Positions 1-5,760 are shown, counted from the first letter of the stretch. The stretch is 10,267 nucleotides of DNA from Candidatus Faecivivens stercorigallinarum (GCA_018715465.1 DVLN01000153.1:1-10267); one strand, 5' to 3'. Numbers and translations: made by a program. Notes: generated from the sequence alone by a model not told the origin.

Positions 1-19
1 AAAATTATTCTCAACCATC

Positions 20-48
20 TTGTGGCTCCGGCTGGAATATGTTAGAAT
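20..48 (+). promoter_or_regulatory. Putative promoter of the phosphatase gene
   Basis: A -35-like TTGTGG (20-25) is followed after 17 bases by TAGAAT (43-48). A TG dinucleotide one base upstream of the -10 (40-41) makes it an extended -10. A start near base 55 would give a leader of about 70 bases before the ATG at 129. The -35 is weak, the -10 and spacing are good. Assigned by eye only. Confidence 0.5.
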
Positions 49-74
49 AGAAGCGGATAAAATGATAAAACAAA

Positions 75-110
75 GCGCTGTACAAAAGACAACGGAAAAT
101 ATGACAGCGC
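75..110 (+). repeat. Inverted repeat in the phosphatase leader
   Basis: GCGCTGT (75-81) and ACAGCGC (104-110) form a perfect 7-bp inverted repeat with a 22-base AT-rich loop. In RNA it would be a stem-loop ending three bases before the ribosome binding site GAAAGGA (114-120). It could be a leader hairpin affecting translation, or a DNA operator downstream of the promoter. Function is unknown. Confidence 0.5.
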
Positions 111-128
111 ACTGAAAGGATGACTTCC

Positions 129-848
129 ATGATTTACGTCATTTCGGATATCCACGGCTGTTATCAGTCCTATCTGAAAATGCTGGAAAAACTGAAAATA
201 CGTGATTCTGATACTGTTTACATTCTCGGCGATACCATCGACCGCGGCCGGGATGGTATCAGGGTTTTGCAGGATATGATGATGCGTCCGAATATCATTC
301 CGATTCTCGGCAACCATGAATATATGGCTGCACACGCCCTCGACTTGCTGGCGGACGCGGCAAAGGCACAGGCCGAGATGCCGCCCCCTGAACTCAAACG
401 TAAGCTGGCAAAATGGATTTCCGATTCAGGCGCCGCGACGCTGCATGCCTATCGGAAACTGACCCCGCAGCAGCGGCGGCAGATCCTCGAATATCTGGCG
501 GAATTTTCGCTGTATGAGGAGGTGCGCGCCGGCGGCAAGGACTATATCCTGATGCACGCAGCGCCGGTCGAAGGCGGAAAGGCGCTTGGCGAATATACGC
601 CGGAAGAGCTGCTCTTTACCCATACCCTGCCGGAGGAAAACCCGTTCCCCGGTAAAATACTTGTCACCGGTCATACCCCGACCTTCCTGCTGGGGGACCA
701 GTACCGCGGCAAGATCGTGACCAGCGAAAAGGGGGACCATATCTGTCTCGACGCAGGGGCCGGGTATGGGGAAAACCTCGCGGCTGTCTGCCTGAACACC
801 GGCTGGCATTATTATGTTTCGACCGCCGATGATCCCGCGCTCGCCTGA
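129..848 (+). CDS. PPP-family serine/threonine-type metallophosphatase
   Basis: The 239-residue product is a calcineurin-like metallophosphoesterase of the bacterial PPP group (PrpA/lambda-phosphatase-like). These are cytosolic Mn-dependent enzymes that remove phosphate from phosphoproteins or small phosphoesters. The full signature is visible: SDIHG at 6-10, GDTIDRG at 34-40, GNHE at 61-64, HAA at 143-145 and GHTP at 181-184. Together these supply the two-metal ligands and the catalytic His-Asp pair. There is no signal peptide or membrane segment. An ATG at 120 is also in frame, but GAAAGGA at 114-120 overlaps it and sits 8 bases before the ATG at 129, so 129 is preferred. The gene stands alone, with its own promoter and a terminator after it. 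Substrate is not predictable. It could also be an Ap4A hydrolase-like member, since that family shares the same motifs. Confidence 0.9.
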   Translation: MIYVISDIHGCYQSYLKMLEKLKIRDSDTVYILGDTIDRGRDGIRVLQDMMMRPNIIPILGNHEYMAAHALDLLADAAKAQAEMPPPELKRKLAKWISDSGAATLHAYRKLTPQQRRQILEYLAEFSLYEEVRAGGKDYILMHAAPVEGGKALGEYTPEELLFTHTLPEENPFPGKILVTGHTPTFLLGDQYRGKIVTSEKGDHICLDAGAGYGENLAAVCLNTGWHYYVSTADDPALA

Positions 849-894
849 CCGTTTAGCCGACTATGATTTTTATAACAATTTTATTGCAGTAAAA

Positions 895-921
895 CAGCCG
901 GGCGGGAGAACCGTCCGGCTG
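895..921. terminator. Intrinsic terminator between convergent genes
   Basis: An 11-bp stem (895-905 with 911-921, one G-T pair) with a GAGAA loop lies between the phosphatase (+) and rubrerythrin (-) stop codons. On the minus strand the stem is followed by TTTTAC, and on the plus strand by AATTTG. It is therefore best for rubrerythrin but may serve both genes. Confidence 0.8.
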
Positions 922-941
922 AATTTGTCACAAAATATAGT

Positions 942-1481
942 TTAATAGTTTTCGGCCTTGATCTGGAAATAAGCCTGCGGATGCTGGCATACCGGGCAGA
1001 TTTCCGGTGCCTTCTTGCCGATGACGATGTGTCCGCAGTTGGAGCACTGCCAGATCATATCCTCGTCACGCGAGAAGACCAGCCCGCCCTCGATGTTGGC
1101 AAGCAGCTTGCGGTAACGTTCTTCGTGTTCCTTTTCGATTTTGCCGACCATCTTAAAGAGTGCGGCGATCTGGGTAAAGCCTTCCTCTTCGGCTTCTTTT
1201 GCCATCCGGTCGTACATATCGGTCCATTCGTAGTTTTCACCGGCAGCAGCGTCGGCAAGGTTGGTTTCGGTCGACTGGATACCGTCATGCAGCAGCTTGA
1301 ACCAGATTTTTGCATGTTCCTTTTCGTTGTTGGCGGTTTCTTCGAACAGGTTGGCAATCTGGACATAGCCGTCCTTTTTGGCTTTGGACGCATAGTAGGT
1401 GTACTTGGTCCGTGCCTGGCACTCGCCTGCAAACGCTTCCATCAGGTTTTTTTCAGTTTTGGTACCCTTCAGTTCTTTCAT
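942..1481 (-). CDS. rbr: Rubrerythrin
   Basis: This 179-residue cytosolic non-heme diiron protein reduces hydrogen peroxide to water in anaerobes, with electrons passed through its rubredoxin-like domain. Residues 1-135 are the ferritin-like four-helix domain. Diiron ligand candidates are E20, E53 with H56 (EKEH), E96 and E99 (KEAEEEGF), and E116 with H119 (EKEH). The C-terminal rubredoxin domain holds C146-x2-C149 and C162-x2-C165 for the Fe(Cys)4 centre. Length and domain order match classical rubrerythrin. AAGGAGG (1490-1496) sits 8 bases before the ATG. The gene is divergent from the FTR-like/thioredoxin operon and ends at a strong hairpin, so it is probably monocistronic. Identification is secure; a role in peroxide defence is family knowledge. 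Confidence 0.97.
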   Translation of the reverse strand: MKELKGTKTEKNLMEAFAGECQARTKYTYYASKAKKDGYVQIANLFEETANNEKEHAKIWFKLLHDGIQSTETNLADAAAGENYEWTDMYDRMAKEAEEEGFTQIAALFKMVGKIEKEHEERYRKLLANIEGGLVFSRDEDMIWQCSNCGHIVIGKKAPEICPVCQHPQAYFQIKAENY

Positions 1482-1503
1482 GATAAATGCCTCCTTCTGG
1501 GAT

Positions 1504-1516
1504 GGTCAGATTGACC
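1504..1516 (-). repeat. Short dyad in the rubrerythrin leader
   Basis: GGTCA-GAT-TGACC is a perfect 13-base dyad located a few bases upstream of the rubrerythrin ribosome binding site, inside the predicted leader. It might be an operator half-site pair or a tiny leader hairpin. The loop of three bases makes either only tentative. Confidence 0.3.
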
Positions 1517-1555
1517 GGGGTTAATCGGGTAAATTGATGATTACCTGTTACGATG

Positions 1556-1564
1556 ATTATAGCA
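1556..1564 (-). promoter_or_regulatory. Extended -10 promoter of rubrerythrin
   Basis: Read on the minus strand this is TGC-TATAAT, a consensus -10 with the TGn extension. The matching -35 position (1579-1584, CCGAAC) is poor, so the extended -10 or an activator must carry the promoter. Predicted start is near base 1549, giving a leader of about 68 bases. Confidence 0.6.
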
Positions 1565-1573
1565 TAAAACCAG

Positions 1574-1601
1574 TTTCTGTTCGGTGATTTGGTCACAGAA
1601 A
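1574..1601. promoter_or_regulatory. Candidate shared operator between divergent redox genes
   Basis: TTTCTGT (1574-1580) and ACAGAAA (1595-1601) form an inverted repeat with a 14-base spacer. A smaller dyad, GTGA-N5-TCAC (1584-1596), is nested inside. The left arm overlaps the -35 position of rubrerythrin and the right arm overlaps the -35 position of the FTR-like gene. A further ACAGAAA copy occurs at 1631-1637. A regulator bound here could control both directions. No named box (PerR, FNR, CRP) matches. Confidence 0.4.
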
Positions 1602-1618
1602 AAATGCTTTTTTCCGGG

Positions 1619-1624
1619 TATACT
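1619..1624 (+). promoter_or_regulatory. -10 element of the FTR-like/thioredoxin operon
   Basis: TATACT matches the -10 consensus at five of six positions and lies 26 bases before the ATG at 1650. No TTGACA-like -35 is present at 16-19 bases upstream, where the ACAGAAA arm of the inverted repeat lies instead. That suggests activator dependence or a weak promoter. Confidence 0.45.
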
Positions 1625-1649
1625 TGTGTTACAGAAAGGGGGAAGCGGG

Positions 1650-1850
1650 ATGGCAGTCAGATTAAACAATGACCGCGAGGTCGTCAAAACCGTTAAGGAA
1701 GGTCTTGCACAGACCGGCGGGTACTGTCCCTGCCGCCTGCAGCGGACGGAAGAAAACAAATGTATCTGCAAGGAGTTCCGCGAGCAGATGGCCGACCCGG
1801 ATTTTGAAGGCTATTGCCACTGTATGTTATATTACAAATCGAAAGATTGA
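1650..1850 (+). CDS. Small ferredoxin:thioredoxin reductase catalytic-subunit-like protein
   Basis: This 66-residue protein carries the six-cysteine signature of the FTR catalytic chain: CPC (26-28), CIC (38-40) and CHC (56-58). In characterised FTR the corresponding cysteines hold a [4Fe-4S] cluster next to a redox disulfide that reduces thioredoxin using ferredoxin electrons. By analogy C26, C38, C40 and C56 would bind the cluster and C28-C58 would form the disulfide. It is much shorter than plant or cyanobacterial chains (about 110 residues). It spaces the pairs 9 and 15 residues apart rather than the usual 16 and 8. No variable subunit gene is nearby. A GTG at 1584 would lengthen it, but that extension would start upstream of the -10 box, and AAAGGGGGAAG precedes the ATG at 1650. 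Thioredoxin follows 22 bases later, strongly supporting a thiol-reduction role. Confidence 0.85.
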   Translation: MAVRLNNDREVVKTVKEGLAQTGGYCPCRLQRTEENKCICKEFREQMADPDFEGYCHCMLYYKSKD

Positions 1851-1872
1851 TATTTTGGAAAGGAGATTTCAC

Positions 1873-2181
1873 ATGGCAGTTTTACATGTTACCAAGGAAA
1901 ATTTTGAAAAGGAAGTTCTTCAGTCGGATAAAAAAGTTCTGGTCGATTTCTGGGCCAGCTGGTGCGGTCCCTGCCGGATGGTCGGCCCGATCCTCGACGA
2001 AATCGCAGAGGAACAGGACGCGGTCAAGATCTGCAAGGTTAATGTCGATGAACAGCCCGAACTGGCACAGGCTTTCGGCGTCATGAGCATCCCGACCCTC
2101 TGCGTGATCGAGGGCGGCAAACTGGTCAATCAGGCAGTTGGTGCCCGTCCTAAGTCGGATATCCTCGCACTGATCGGTTAA
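1873..2181 (+). CDS. trxA: Thioredoxin
   Basis: A 102-residue cytosolic thiol-disulfide oxidoreductase with the classical active site WCGPC at 30-34 inside VDFWASWCGPCRM. D25 is the usual buried acid, and the cis-proline P74 is in SIPT. Length is normal for a single thioredoxin domain, with no signal peptide. AAGGAG (1860-1865) precedes the ATG by 7 bases. It is the second gene of an operon with the FTR-like protein, which is its likely reductant partner; that pairing is inference from adjacency. Two extra cysteines (C54, C77) lie outside the active site. A strong hairpin terminator follows. The identity is certain. Whether ferredoxin or an NADPH/flavin reductase elsewhere in the genome supplies electrons cannot be seen here. 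Confidence 0.97.
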   Translation: MAVLHVTKENFEKEVLQSDKKVLVDFWASWCGPCRMVGPILDEIAEEQDAVKICKVNVDEQPELAQAFGVMSIPTLCVIEGGKLVNQAVGARPKSDILALIG

Positions 2182-2192
2182 TATACGGAATC

Positions 2193-2236
2193 AAAAATGC
2201 CGGGCATGGTTGGCAGCAATCATGCCTGGCATTTTT
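2193..2236. terminator. Bidirectional intrinsic terminator
   Basis: TGCCGGGCATG pairs with CATGCCTGGCA (2198-2208 with 2221-2231, one G-T pair) around a 12-base loop. It is flanked by AAAAA (2193-2197) and TTTTTT (2232-2237), so both strands have a U-tract. It ends the thioredoxin operon on + and the GNAT operon on -. Confidence 0.92.
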
Positions 2237-2254
2237 TATGATTGGTGTTCTCCA

Positions 2255-2722
2255 CTATACTGGAGACAGGCGAAGTTCGAGTTCGTATACATCATTGGTG
2301 TGTTGTATGACGTTTCCTGTTGGCTGAAAGCCGTTGCGTTCATAGAGCCTTTTTGCCCGGTTATTGGTGCTAAGAATCCATAGGGTAGGCGGCTTTGTAC
2401 ATTTTCCGACTGCAAAGGTAAGCAGTTGGGTTCCATATCCTTTGTTCTGTTCCTCGGGCAGGACATAAAGATTTTCAATAATATTGTCATGCACCGAGAC
2501 GATTCCGACGGGTTTTCTGTCGATCAGCAGATACAGCTGTGCACCTTTTGCGATTTGGGATTCAAGATAGTTCTTTTGGCGCTCAGGTGTATGGCTTGCA
2601 ATAAATTCTGCGGAACAGATGCCCTTGTGGGATTCTTTCCAGCTTTCAGCATGGATGATGGCAGCCTCCATGATATCCGACTGGGTTACCAGCTTAATCA
2701 TTTTTAGGGCCTTTCGGGCCAT
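2255..2722 (-). CDS. GNAT-family N-acetyltransferase
   Basis: The product, up to 155 residues, is a GCN5-related acetyltransferase, which transfers acetyl from acetyl-CoA to an amine. The acetyl-CoA-binding motif A is at 85-101 (LYVLPEEQNKGYGTQLL), with the Q/R-x-x-G-x-G loop at 92-97. Motif B follows, with N120-N121 and YERNGF at 127-132. It resembles small-molecule acetylating GNATs, but the acceptor is unknown. Two starts are possible. The ATG at 2722 has AGGAG 6 bases upstream. The ATG at 2701 gives the more typical N-terminus (MIKLVTQ) and has AAAGG 8 bases upstream. Either start overlaps the end of the secreted-protein gene, by 29 or 8 bases, so the two are co-transcribed and probably translationally coupled. 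A bidirectional hairpin terminates the operon. Confidence 0.88.
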   Translation of the reverse strand: MARKALKMIKLVTQSDIMEAAIIHAESWKESHKGICSAEFIASHTPERQKNYLESQIAKGAQLYLLIDRKPVGIVSVHDNIIENLYVLPEEQNKGYGTQLLTFAVGKCTKPPTLWILSTNNRAKRLYERNGFQPTGNVIQHTNDVYELELRLSPV

Positions 2723-3350
2723 CTTTTACTCCTGTGTCCGCTTTTGAACCGGCTTTTGGACCATCTTTGGGAGCCGGTTTTTTGGCAGGTTTTTCGTCGG
2801 GGGACTCTGCCTTTTCAGGCGGTGTTGGCTTGTCGGCGGGTTCCGGCGGCTCTTCCTCAGACACCAGCAGTGTTCCGTCACTGGCTTTCGCGGTTGTGCA
2901 GCGGTAATGGGCCAGTACATGATCATCTGTCACCTTTTTGGTTCCATCCGGGCCGGTTTCCGTCTCAACTGTCAGCGTTCCTTTTAGCCCGGTCGTCAGG
3001 TTGACAAACGCGATCTGAACCGTTTCTCCGGGGTCAGGGTCCGGCAGCCGGCTGTCTTCGTCGACTGGGACGGTGATGACATCCCGTTTAAGGGTACCGG
3101 TATATTTTTTCCCGCGGATGGTCACCTGGATTTCATCCTGATCACTGCCCAGCTCTTTGGCGTGGTGGATGTGCAGCACCGGCTGCTGTTCTTCTGCGGA
3201 CAGTTCAGCGGCAGCTGCCGGGCCATGTTCGGGCGGGAGGGGAGCTGCCAGCGCGGCGGCGGTCAGCGTCCCCGACAGGATAGTCAGGGTAACAAGAGCG
3301 GCAAAGATCCGGCGAAGGCCGGAAAGACGTTGACGGTGGTTTTTACGCAT
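2694..3350 (-). CDS. Predicted secreted protein with Pro/Lys-rich tail
   Basis: I do not recognise a family for this 218-residue protein. Residues 1-14 are strongly basic and 15-34 hydrophobic, followed by ALA-A, a good signal peptidase I site after residue 35. Residues about 55-165 look like a beta-rich extracellular domain with many acidic residues and a single cysteine (C151). From 166 on the chain is low complexity, rich in Pro, Lys, Glu and Asp, including two KDGPK copies (195-199 and 209-213). Such tails often act as cell-wall-spanning or surface-binding spacers. No LPXTG or lipobox is present. AAGGAG stands about 9 bases before the ATG, with a near-consensus promoter upstream. The stop overlaps the GNAT gene. 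Secretion is well supported; function is unknown. Confidence 0.8.
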   Translation of the reverse strand: MRKNHRQRLSGLRRIFAALVTLTILSGTLTAAALAAPLPPEHGPAAAAELSAEEQQPVLHIHHAKELGSDQDEIQVTIRGKKYTGTLKRDVITVPVDEDSRLPDPDPGETVQIAFVNLTTGLKGTLTVETETGPDGTKKVTDDHVLAHYRCTTAKASDGTLLVSEEEPPEPADKPTPPEKAESPDEKPAKKPAPKDGPKAGSKADTGVKDGPKGPKND

Positions 3351-3405
3351 ACTGCATCTCTCCTTGTTTGTGGTATCGTATTAATGTACGTTTAATGTCA
3401 CCTTA

Positions 3406-3434
3406 ATTGTAGCGGAAATTGCCGAAAATTTCAA
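3406..3434 (-). promoter_or_regulatory. Near-consensus promoter of the secreted-protein/GNAT operon
   Basis: On the minus strand TTGAAA (3434-3429) is followed by a 17-base spacer and TACAAT (3411-3406). Both boxes are close to the sigma-A consensus with optimal spacing. Expected start is about 50 bases upstream of the ATG at 3350. This is the strongest-looking promoter in the window. Confidence 0.75.
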
Positions 3435-3494
3435 TGGCTTTTTTGTATTTTTATTCAACTTTTTCTCATTTGCTTGTTAGCGGCAAAAACAATA

Positions 3495-3517
3495 GGGTGC
3501 GGATTATTGCCGCACCC
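3495..3517 (-). terminator. Terminator of the esterase/Crp operon
   Basis: GGGTGCGG (3495-3502) pairs perfectly with CCGCACCC (3510-3517) around a 7-base loop. On the minus strand it is followed by the U-rich tail TATTGTTTTTG. It lies 20 bases past the stop codon of the Crp/Fnr-family gene. Confidence 0.85.
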
Positions 3518-3536
3518 CTGATACAGTCGTATATTC

Positions 3537-4217
3537 TCAATATCTGCCGGAGATTGTCTCCAGCTTCTGCCGGTCGAGCAGCTGGATGGTTCCTCTGCTC
3601 TGCCGGACGATGCCTTCGGCGGTAAAATACCGCAGCATCCGCGAGACAACCTCTCTGGCGGTTCCCATATATCGGGCGATCTGGTCGTGGGTCATCTTCA
3701 GCTGCTGGCTGCCGCTCTTGTCCATCTCGTCCAGCAAAAAGGCAGCCAGCCGCCGGTCAAACCGCATAAACATGATCTGTTCCATCACCCAGACCGCATC
3801 CGACAGCCTTGCCGCCGCCGCACGAAGGGAAAAATTCTCGGCATAGATATTTTCAGACGTTACATTCGCGTAGGCCGCTCCGTCAATCACCAGCAGATCG
3901 GTTTCTTCCTCGGCGTCGATCATCACTTCCAGCGTGATCTGCCGCATCGCACAGGGGGCGGACAGCAAAATCACCTCACCTAGATATGCCCGGAACAGGG
4001 TGATCTCCCGCCCTTCCTCCGACAGCAGATAACCCCGCAGACAGCCGCTCTGGATGACCAGCACCCCGGTACAGCCGCCGGTGCCATGGACGTTTTCTCC
4101 CTTGTCGCAGTGGAGGGGATGGGTCGCCGCACAGAGTGTCTGCTGCTGAGCAGGGGTCAGCTGGTCCCAGAAGGTGAAATACTGTTTAAAAAAAGCGGGG
4201 CATTGCTGTGGTTGCAT
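3537..4217 (-). CDS. Crp/Fnr-family transcriptional regulator
   Basis: The 226-residue product has an N-terminal cyclic-nucleotide-binding-like beta-barrel (about 30-115), a long dimer helix (about 122-165) and a C-terminal winged helix-turn-helix. The recognition region is 176-198, with the family pattern T-x2-Q-I-A-x3-G-x2-R-E-x2-S-R. The barrel lacks a clear cAMP phosphate cassette and the N-terminal CxxC cluster motif of FNR. Six cysteines are scattered through the sensor half (6, 29, 37, 49, 59, 89), so the signal is not predictable. A TTG at 4250 could add 11 residues, but AAGGAG (4226-4231) is inside that extension and sits 8 bases before the ATG at 4217, which decides the start. It follows the esterase gene by 33 bases in the same operon and ends at a terminator. 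Confidence 0.93.
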   Translation of the reverse strand: MQPQQCPAFFKQYFTFWDQLTPAQQQTLCAATHPLHCDKGENVHGTGGCTGVLVIQSGCLRGYLLSEEGREITLFRAYLGEVILLSAPCAMRQITLEVMIDAEEETDLLVIDGAAYANVTSENIYAENFSLRAAAARLSDAVWVMEQIMFMRFDRRLAAFLLDEMDKSGSQQLKMTHDQIARYMGTAREVVSRMLRYFTAEGIVRQSRGTIQLLDRQKLETISGRY

Positions 4218-4250
4218 CGGAAAGACTCCTTGTCTGTTGAAGATTGGCAA

Positions 4251-5072
4251 TCAGTACGGATTGCCTGCGCTTTCGGCGTCCAGGCCGAAGAAGGTGAGGG
4301 CTTTCTGGATGGAATAATCCCAGAACCGCCATTCATGCTTGAAACCGGGCGTCGTCTCAAAGGTTGCATCCAGCCCGATCTCCTTTGCATAGTTCATAAA
4401 GTCTGTGAATGCCGGGAAGAGCATGTCGTCTTCGCCGCAGGCAAAGTACAGCCGGGGCAGTTCGCCGGTTTTTGCCTTTTCAGTGACAACCCGCCAGGTA
4501 TTTTCGACCGACGCGAGGAAGTCGTCCATATCTTTGTAGTTGGCGACCGACTTTTTCATCCGTTCCCACATCTTTGGTTCTTTTTCCTGCATGGTTGCAA
4601 AGTTGCGGGGAGAGGCCGATAGGATAGCGGCAGCTGCAAATTTTTCCGGGTGGTTGAAGGCGTAGACACAGGTGCCCCGTCCGCCCATCGAAAGACCGGC
4701 AATGAAGTTGTCCTCCCGCTTGTCGGAGGCGGGCAGCCAGCCATAGACCAGCGGCATCAGCTCTTCAAACAGGAAGTCGTACATTGCATACCCGGTCCCG
4801 AAGATCGGCCAGTTTGCATAGTTGGCGTTCATCCCGCTGGGGCAGACGACGATCAGGTCCTTTTCACAAGCATACAGTTCGATGTTGGATTTGCGCAGCC
4901 AGTCGGTGTGGTCGCCGAAGGTGCCGTGCAGCAGCCAGAGCACCTTATACTTTTTGCCGCTCCGGTAGAATGCGTTGGAATCGGTTTCCCAGGGCTTGTC
5001 CGGCAGGATGATTGTCACTTCGGTGTTGCCGCCCAGGTACTGGCTGGGAAAATTAATGTTGACAAGAGACAT
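4251..5072 (-). CDS. Alpha/beta-hydrolase, putative esterase (esterase D/EstA type)
   Basis: This 273-residue protein fits the putative-esterase family that includes tributyrin esterase EstA, S-formylglutathione hydrolase and feruloyl/acetyl-xylan esterases. It begins with a beta-rich segment, then KVLWLLHG (43-50), which forms the oxyanion-hole region. The nucleophile elbow is GLSMGG with S128. Catalytic Asp is probably D215 or D216 in ACGEDD, and catalytic His is H246 in KHEWRFWD. There is no signal peptide, so it acts in the cytosol, perhaps on short-chain acyl or acetyl esters released from dietary glycans; that substrate is inferred. GAAAGGA lies 9 bases upstream of the ATG. It is the first gene of an operon with the Crp/Fnr-family regulator, suggesting the regulator responds to a related metabolic signal. 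Confidence 0.9.
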   Translation of the reverse strand: MSLVNINFPSQYLGGNTEVTIILPDKPWETDSNAFYRSGKKYKVLWLLHGTFGDHTDWLRKSNIELYACEKDLIVVCPSGMNANYANWPIFGTGYAMYDFLFEELMPLVYGWLPASDKREDNFIAGLSMGGRGTCVYAFNHPEKFAAAAILSASPRNFATMQEKEPKMWERMKKSVANYKDMDDFLASVENTWRVVTEKAKTGELPRLYFACGEDDMLFPAFTDFMNYAKEIGLDATFETTPGFKHEWRFWDYSIQKALTFFGLDAESAGNPY

Positions 5073-5118
5073 AGGCCATCGTCCTTTCTGTTTGGATAGA
5101 AAATTCCATTACAGCCTT

Positions 5119-5127
5119 ATTTTACCA
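5119..5127 (-). promoter_or_regulatory. Extended -10 promoter of the esterase/Crp operon
   Basis: On the minus strand this reads TGG-TAAAAT, an extended -10 located about 47 bases before the esterase ATG. Seventeen bases further upstream is TGTTCA, a poor -35. Moderate support only. Confidence 0.45.
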
Positions 5128-5143
5128 CATTTTCCCATTTCTG

Positions 5144-5193
5144 AACAGATATTTTGTACAATTATTTGCTCTGCGCAAAACAAAAGGTCTGTT
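5144..5193 (-). repeat. Nested imperfect inverted repeat between mocA-like gene and esterase
   Basis: AACAGA/TCTGTT (5144-5149 with 5188-5193) and TTTTG/CAAAA (5152-5156 with 5181-5185) pair with a 2-base mismatch between. Inside them TTTGC/GCAAA (5165-5169 with 5175-5179) makes a small central hairpin. It starts at the stop codon of the cytidylyltransferase gene, but no U-tract follows, so it is not a typical terminator. It also covers the -35 side of the esterase promoter. Confidence 0.4.
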
Positions 5194-5759
5194 TAATCCA
5201 CTTCCGGCCGGTCAATGTCTTTCAGCTCGCGGGCGTCCTCCGCCTCCACCCAGCTGACTGCGTCAGGGTGGCGGTGCATCACCCTTTTTCCGCCGCGGTC
5301 ACCCGTCAGCGCCAGCAGTTCGGGGAAGAATGCCCGGTGGAACAGCACCGGGTTTCCCGCTTGTCCGTCTTTGGCCAGGCAGACAATTTTCCCCGGTTCC
5401 CGCGCCTCAATCAGCCGGAGCAGGGAAGCGGCTTTTAATTCCGGCTGGTCGGCCACCATAAAAATGGCGTATTCCGCTCCCAGCTGTTCAGCCGCTTTGA
5501 CCCCCAGCCGGACGGTGTGGGACGCCCCCAGCAGCGGGCAGTCGTTACGGACCGGGATGACATCCGGCGCGTCCAACAAAGTTTGATAACCGCTGACCAG
5601 AATGACCGGTGTCCCGCGTACACTTTTTGCCGTCAGTGCAACATCCAGTGCGTACTCCCACATCGGGCGGCCGCGGTAGGGGGCCAGCAGCTTGTTGCTG
5701 CCAAACCGTTTCCCAACCCCGGCCGCCATCAGGATAATTGCCGTGTCAGCGGCTGTCAT
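5193..5759 (-). CDS. mocA: MocA-like molybdenum cofactor cytidylyltransferase
   Basis: A 188-residue nucleotidyltransferase of the MobA/MocA group. These enzymes join CTP or GTP to molybdopterin-Mo to make the dinucleotide cofactor used by molybdenum hydroxylases. The N-terminal nucleotide-binding loop is AIILMAAGVGKRFGSNK (7-23), with MAAG in place of the usual LAAG. ADQP follows as the Mg-binding acidic motif, then GNPVLF and GDRGGK near the C-terminus, all characteristic of MocA proteins. It is the last gene of the hydroxylase operon: its ATG lies just past the TAA of the molybdopterin-subunit gene (TAATATG). An alternative ATG at 5771 would add 4 residues and overlap that gene by 11 bases. 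Context makes a cytidylyl (MCD) product likely, but CTP versus GTP preference is inferred. Confidence 0.87.
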   Translation of the reverse strand: MTAADTAIILMAAGVGKRFGSNKLLAPYRGRPMWEYALDVALTAKSVRGTPVILVSGYQTLLDAPDVIPVRNDCPLLGASHTVRLGVKAAEQLGAEYAIFMVADQPELKAASLLRLIEAREPGKIVCLAKDGQAGNPVLFHRAFFPELLALTGDRGGKRVMHRHPDAVSWVEAEDARELKDIDRPEVD

Positions 5760-5760
5760 A

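Noticed and set aside
981..1514. 177-codon plus-strand open frame opposite rubrerythrin
   Set aside because: Rubrerythrin on the minus strand is unambiguous; the plus frame runs through its ribosome binding site and promoter leader.
1584..1596. GTGA-N5-TCAC as a CRP or FNR site
   Set aside because: CRP sites need TGTGA-N6-TCACA and FNR sites TTGAT-N4-ATCAA; spacing and arms do not fit, so only an unnamed dyad is reported.
1584..1649. GTG-initiated N-terminal extension of the FTR-like protein
   Set aside because: The extension starts upstream of the predicted -10 box and has no ribosome binding site; the ATG at 1650 has one.
4218..4250. TTG-initiated extension of the Crp/Fnr regulator
   Set aside because: The AAGGAG ribosome binding site for the ATG at 4217 lies inside it.
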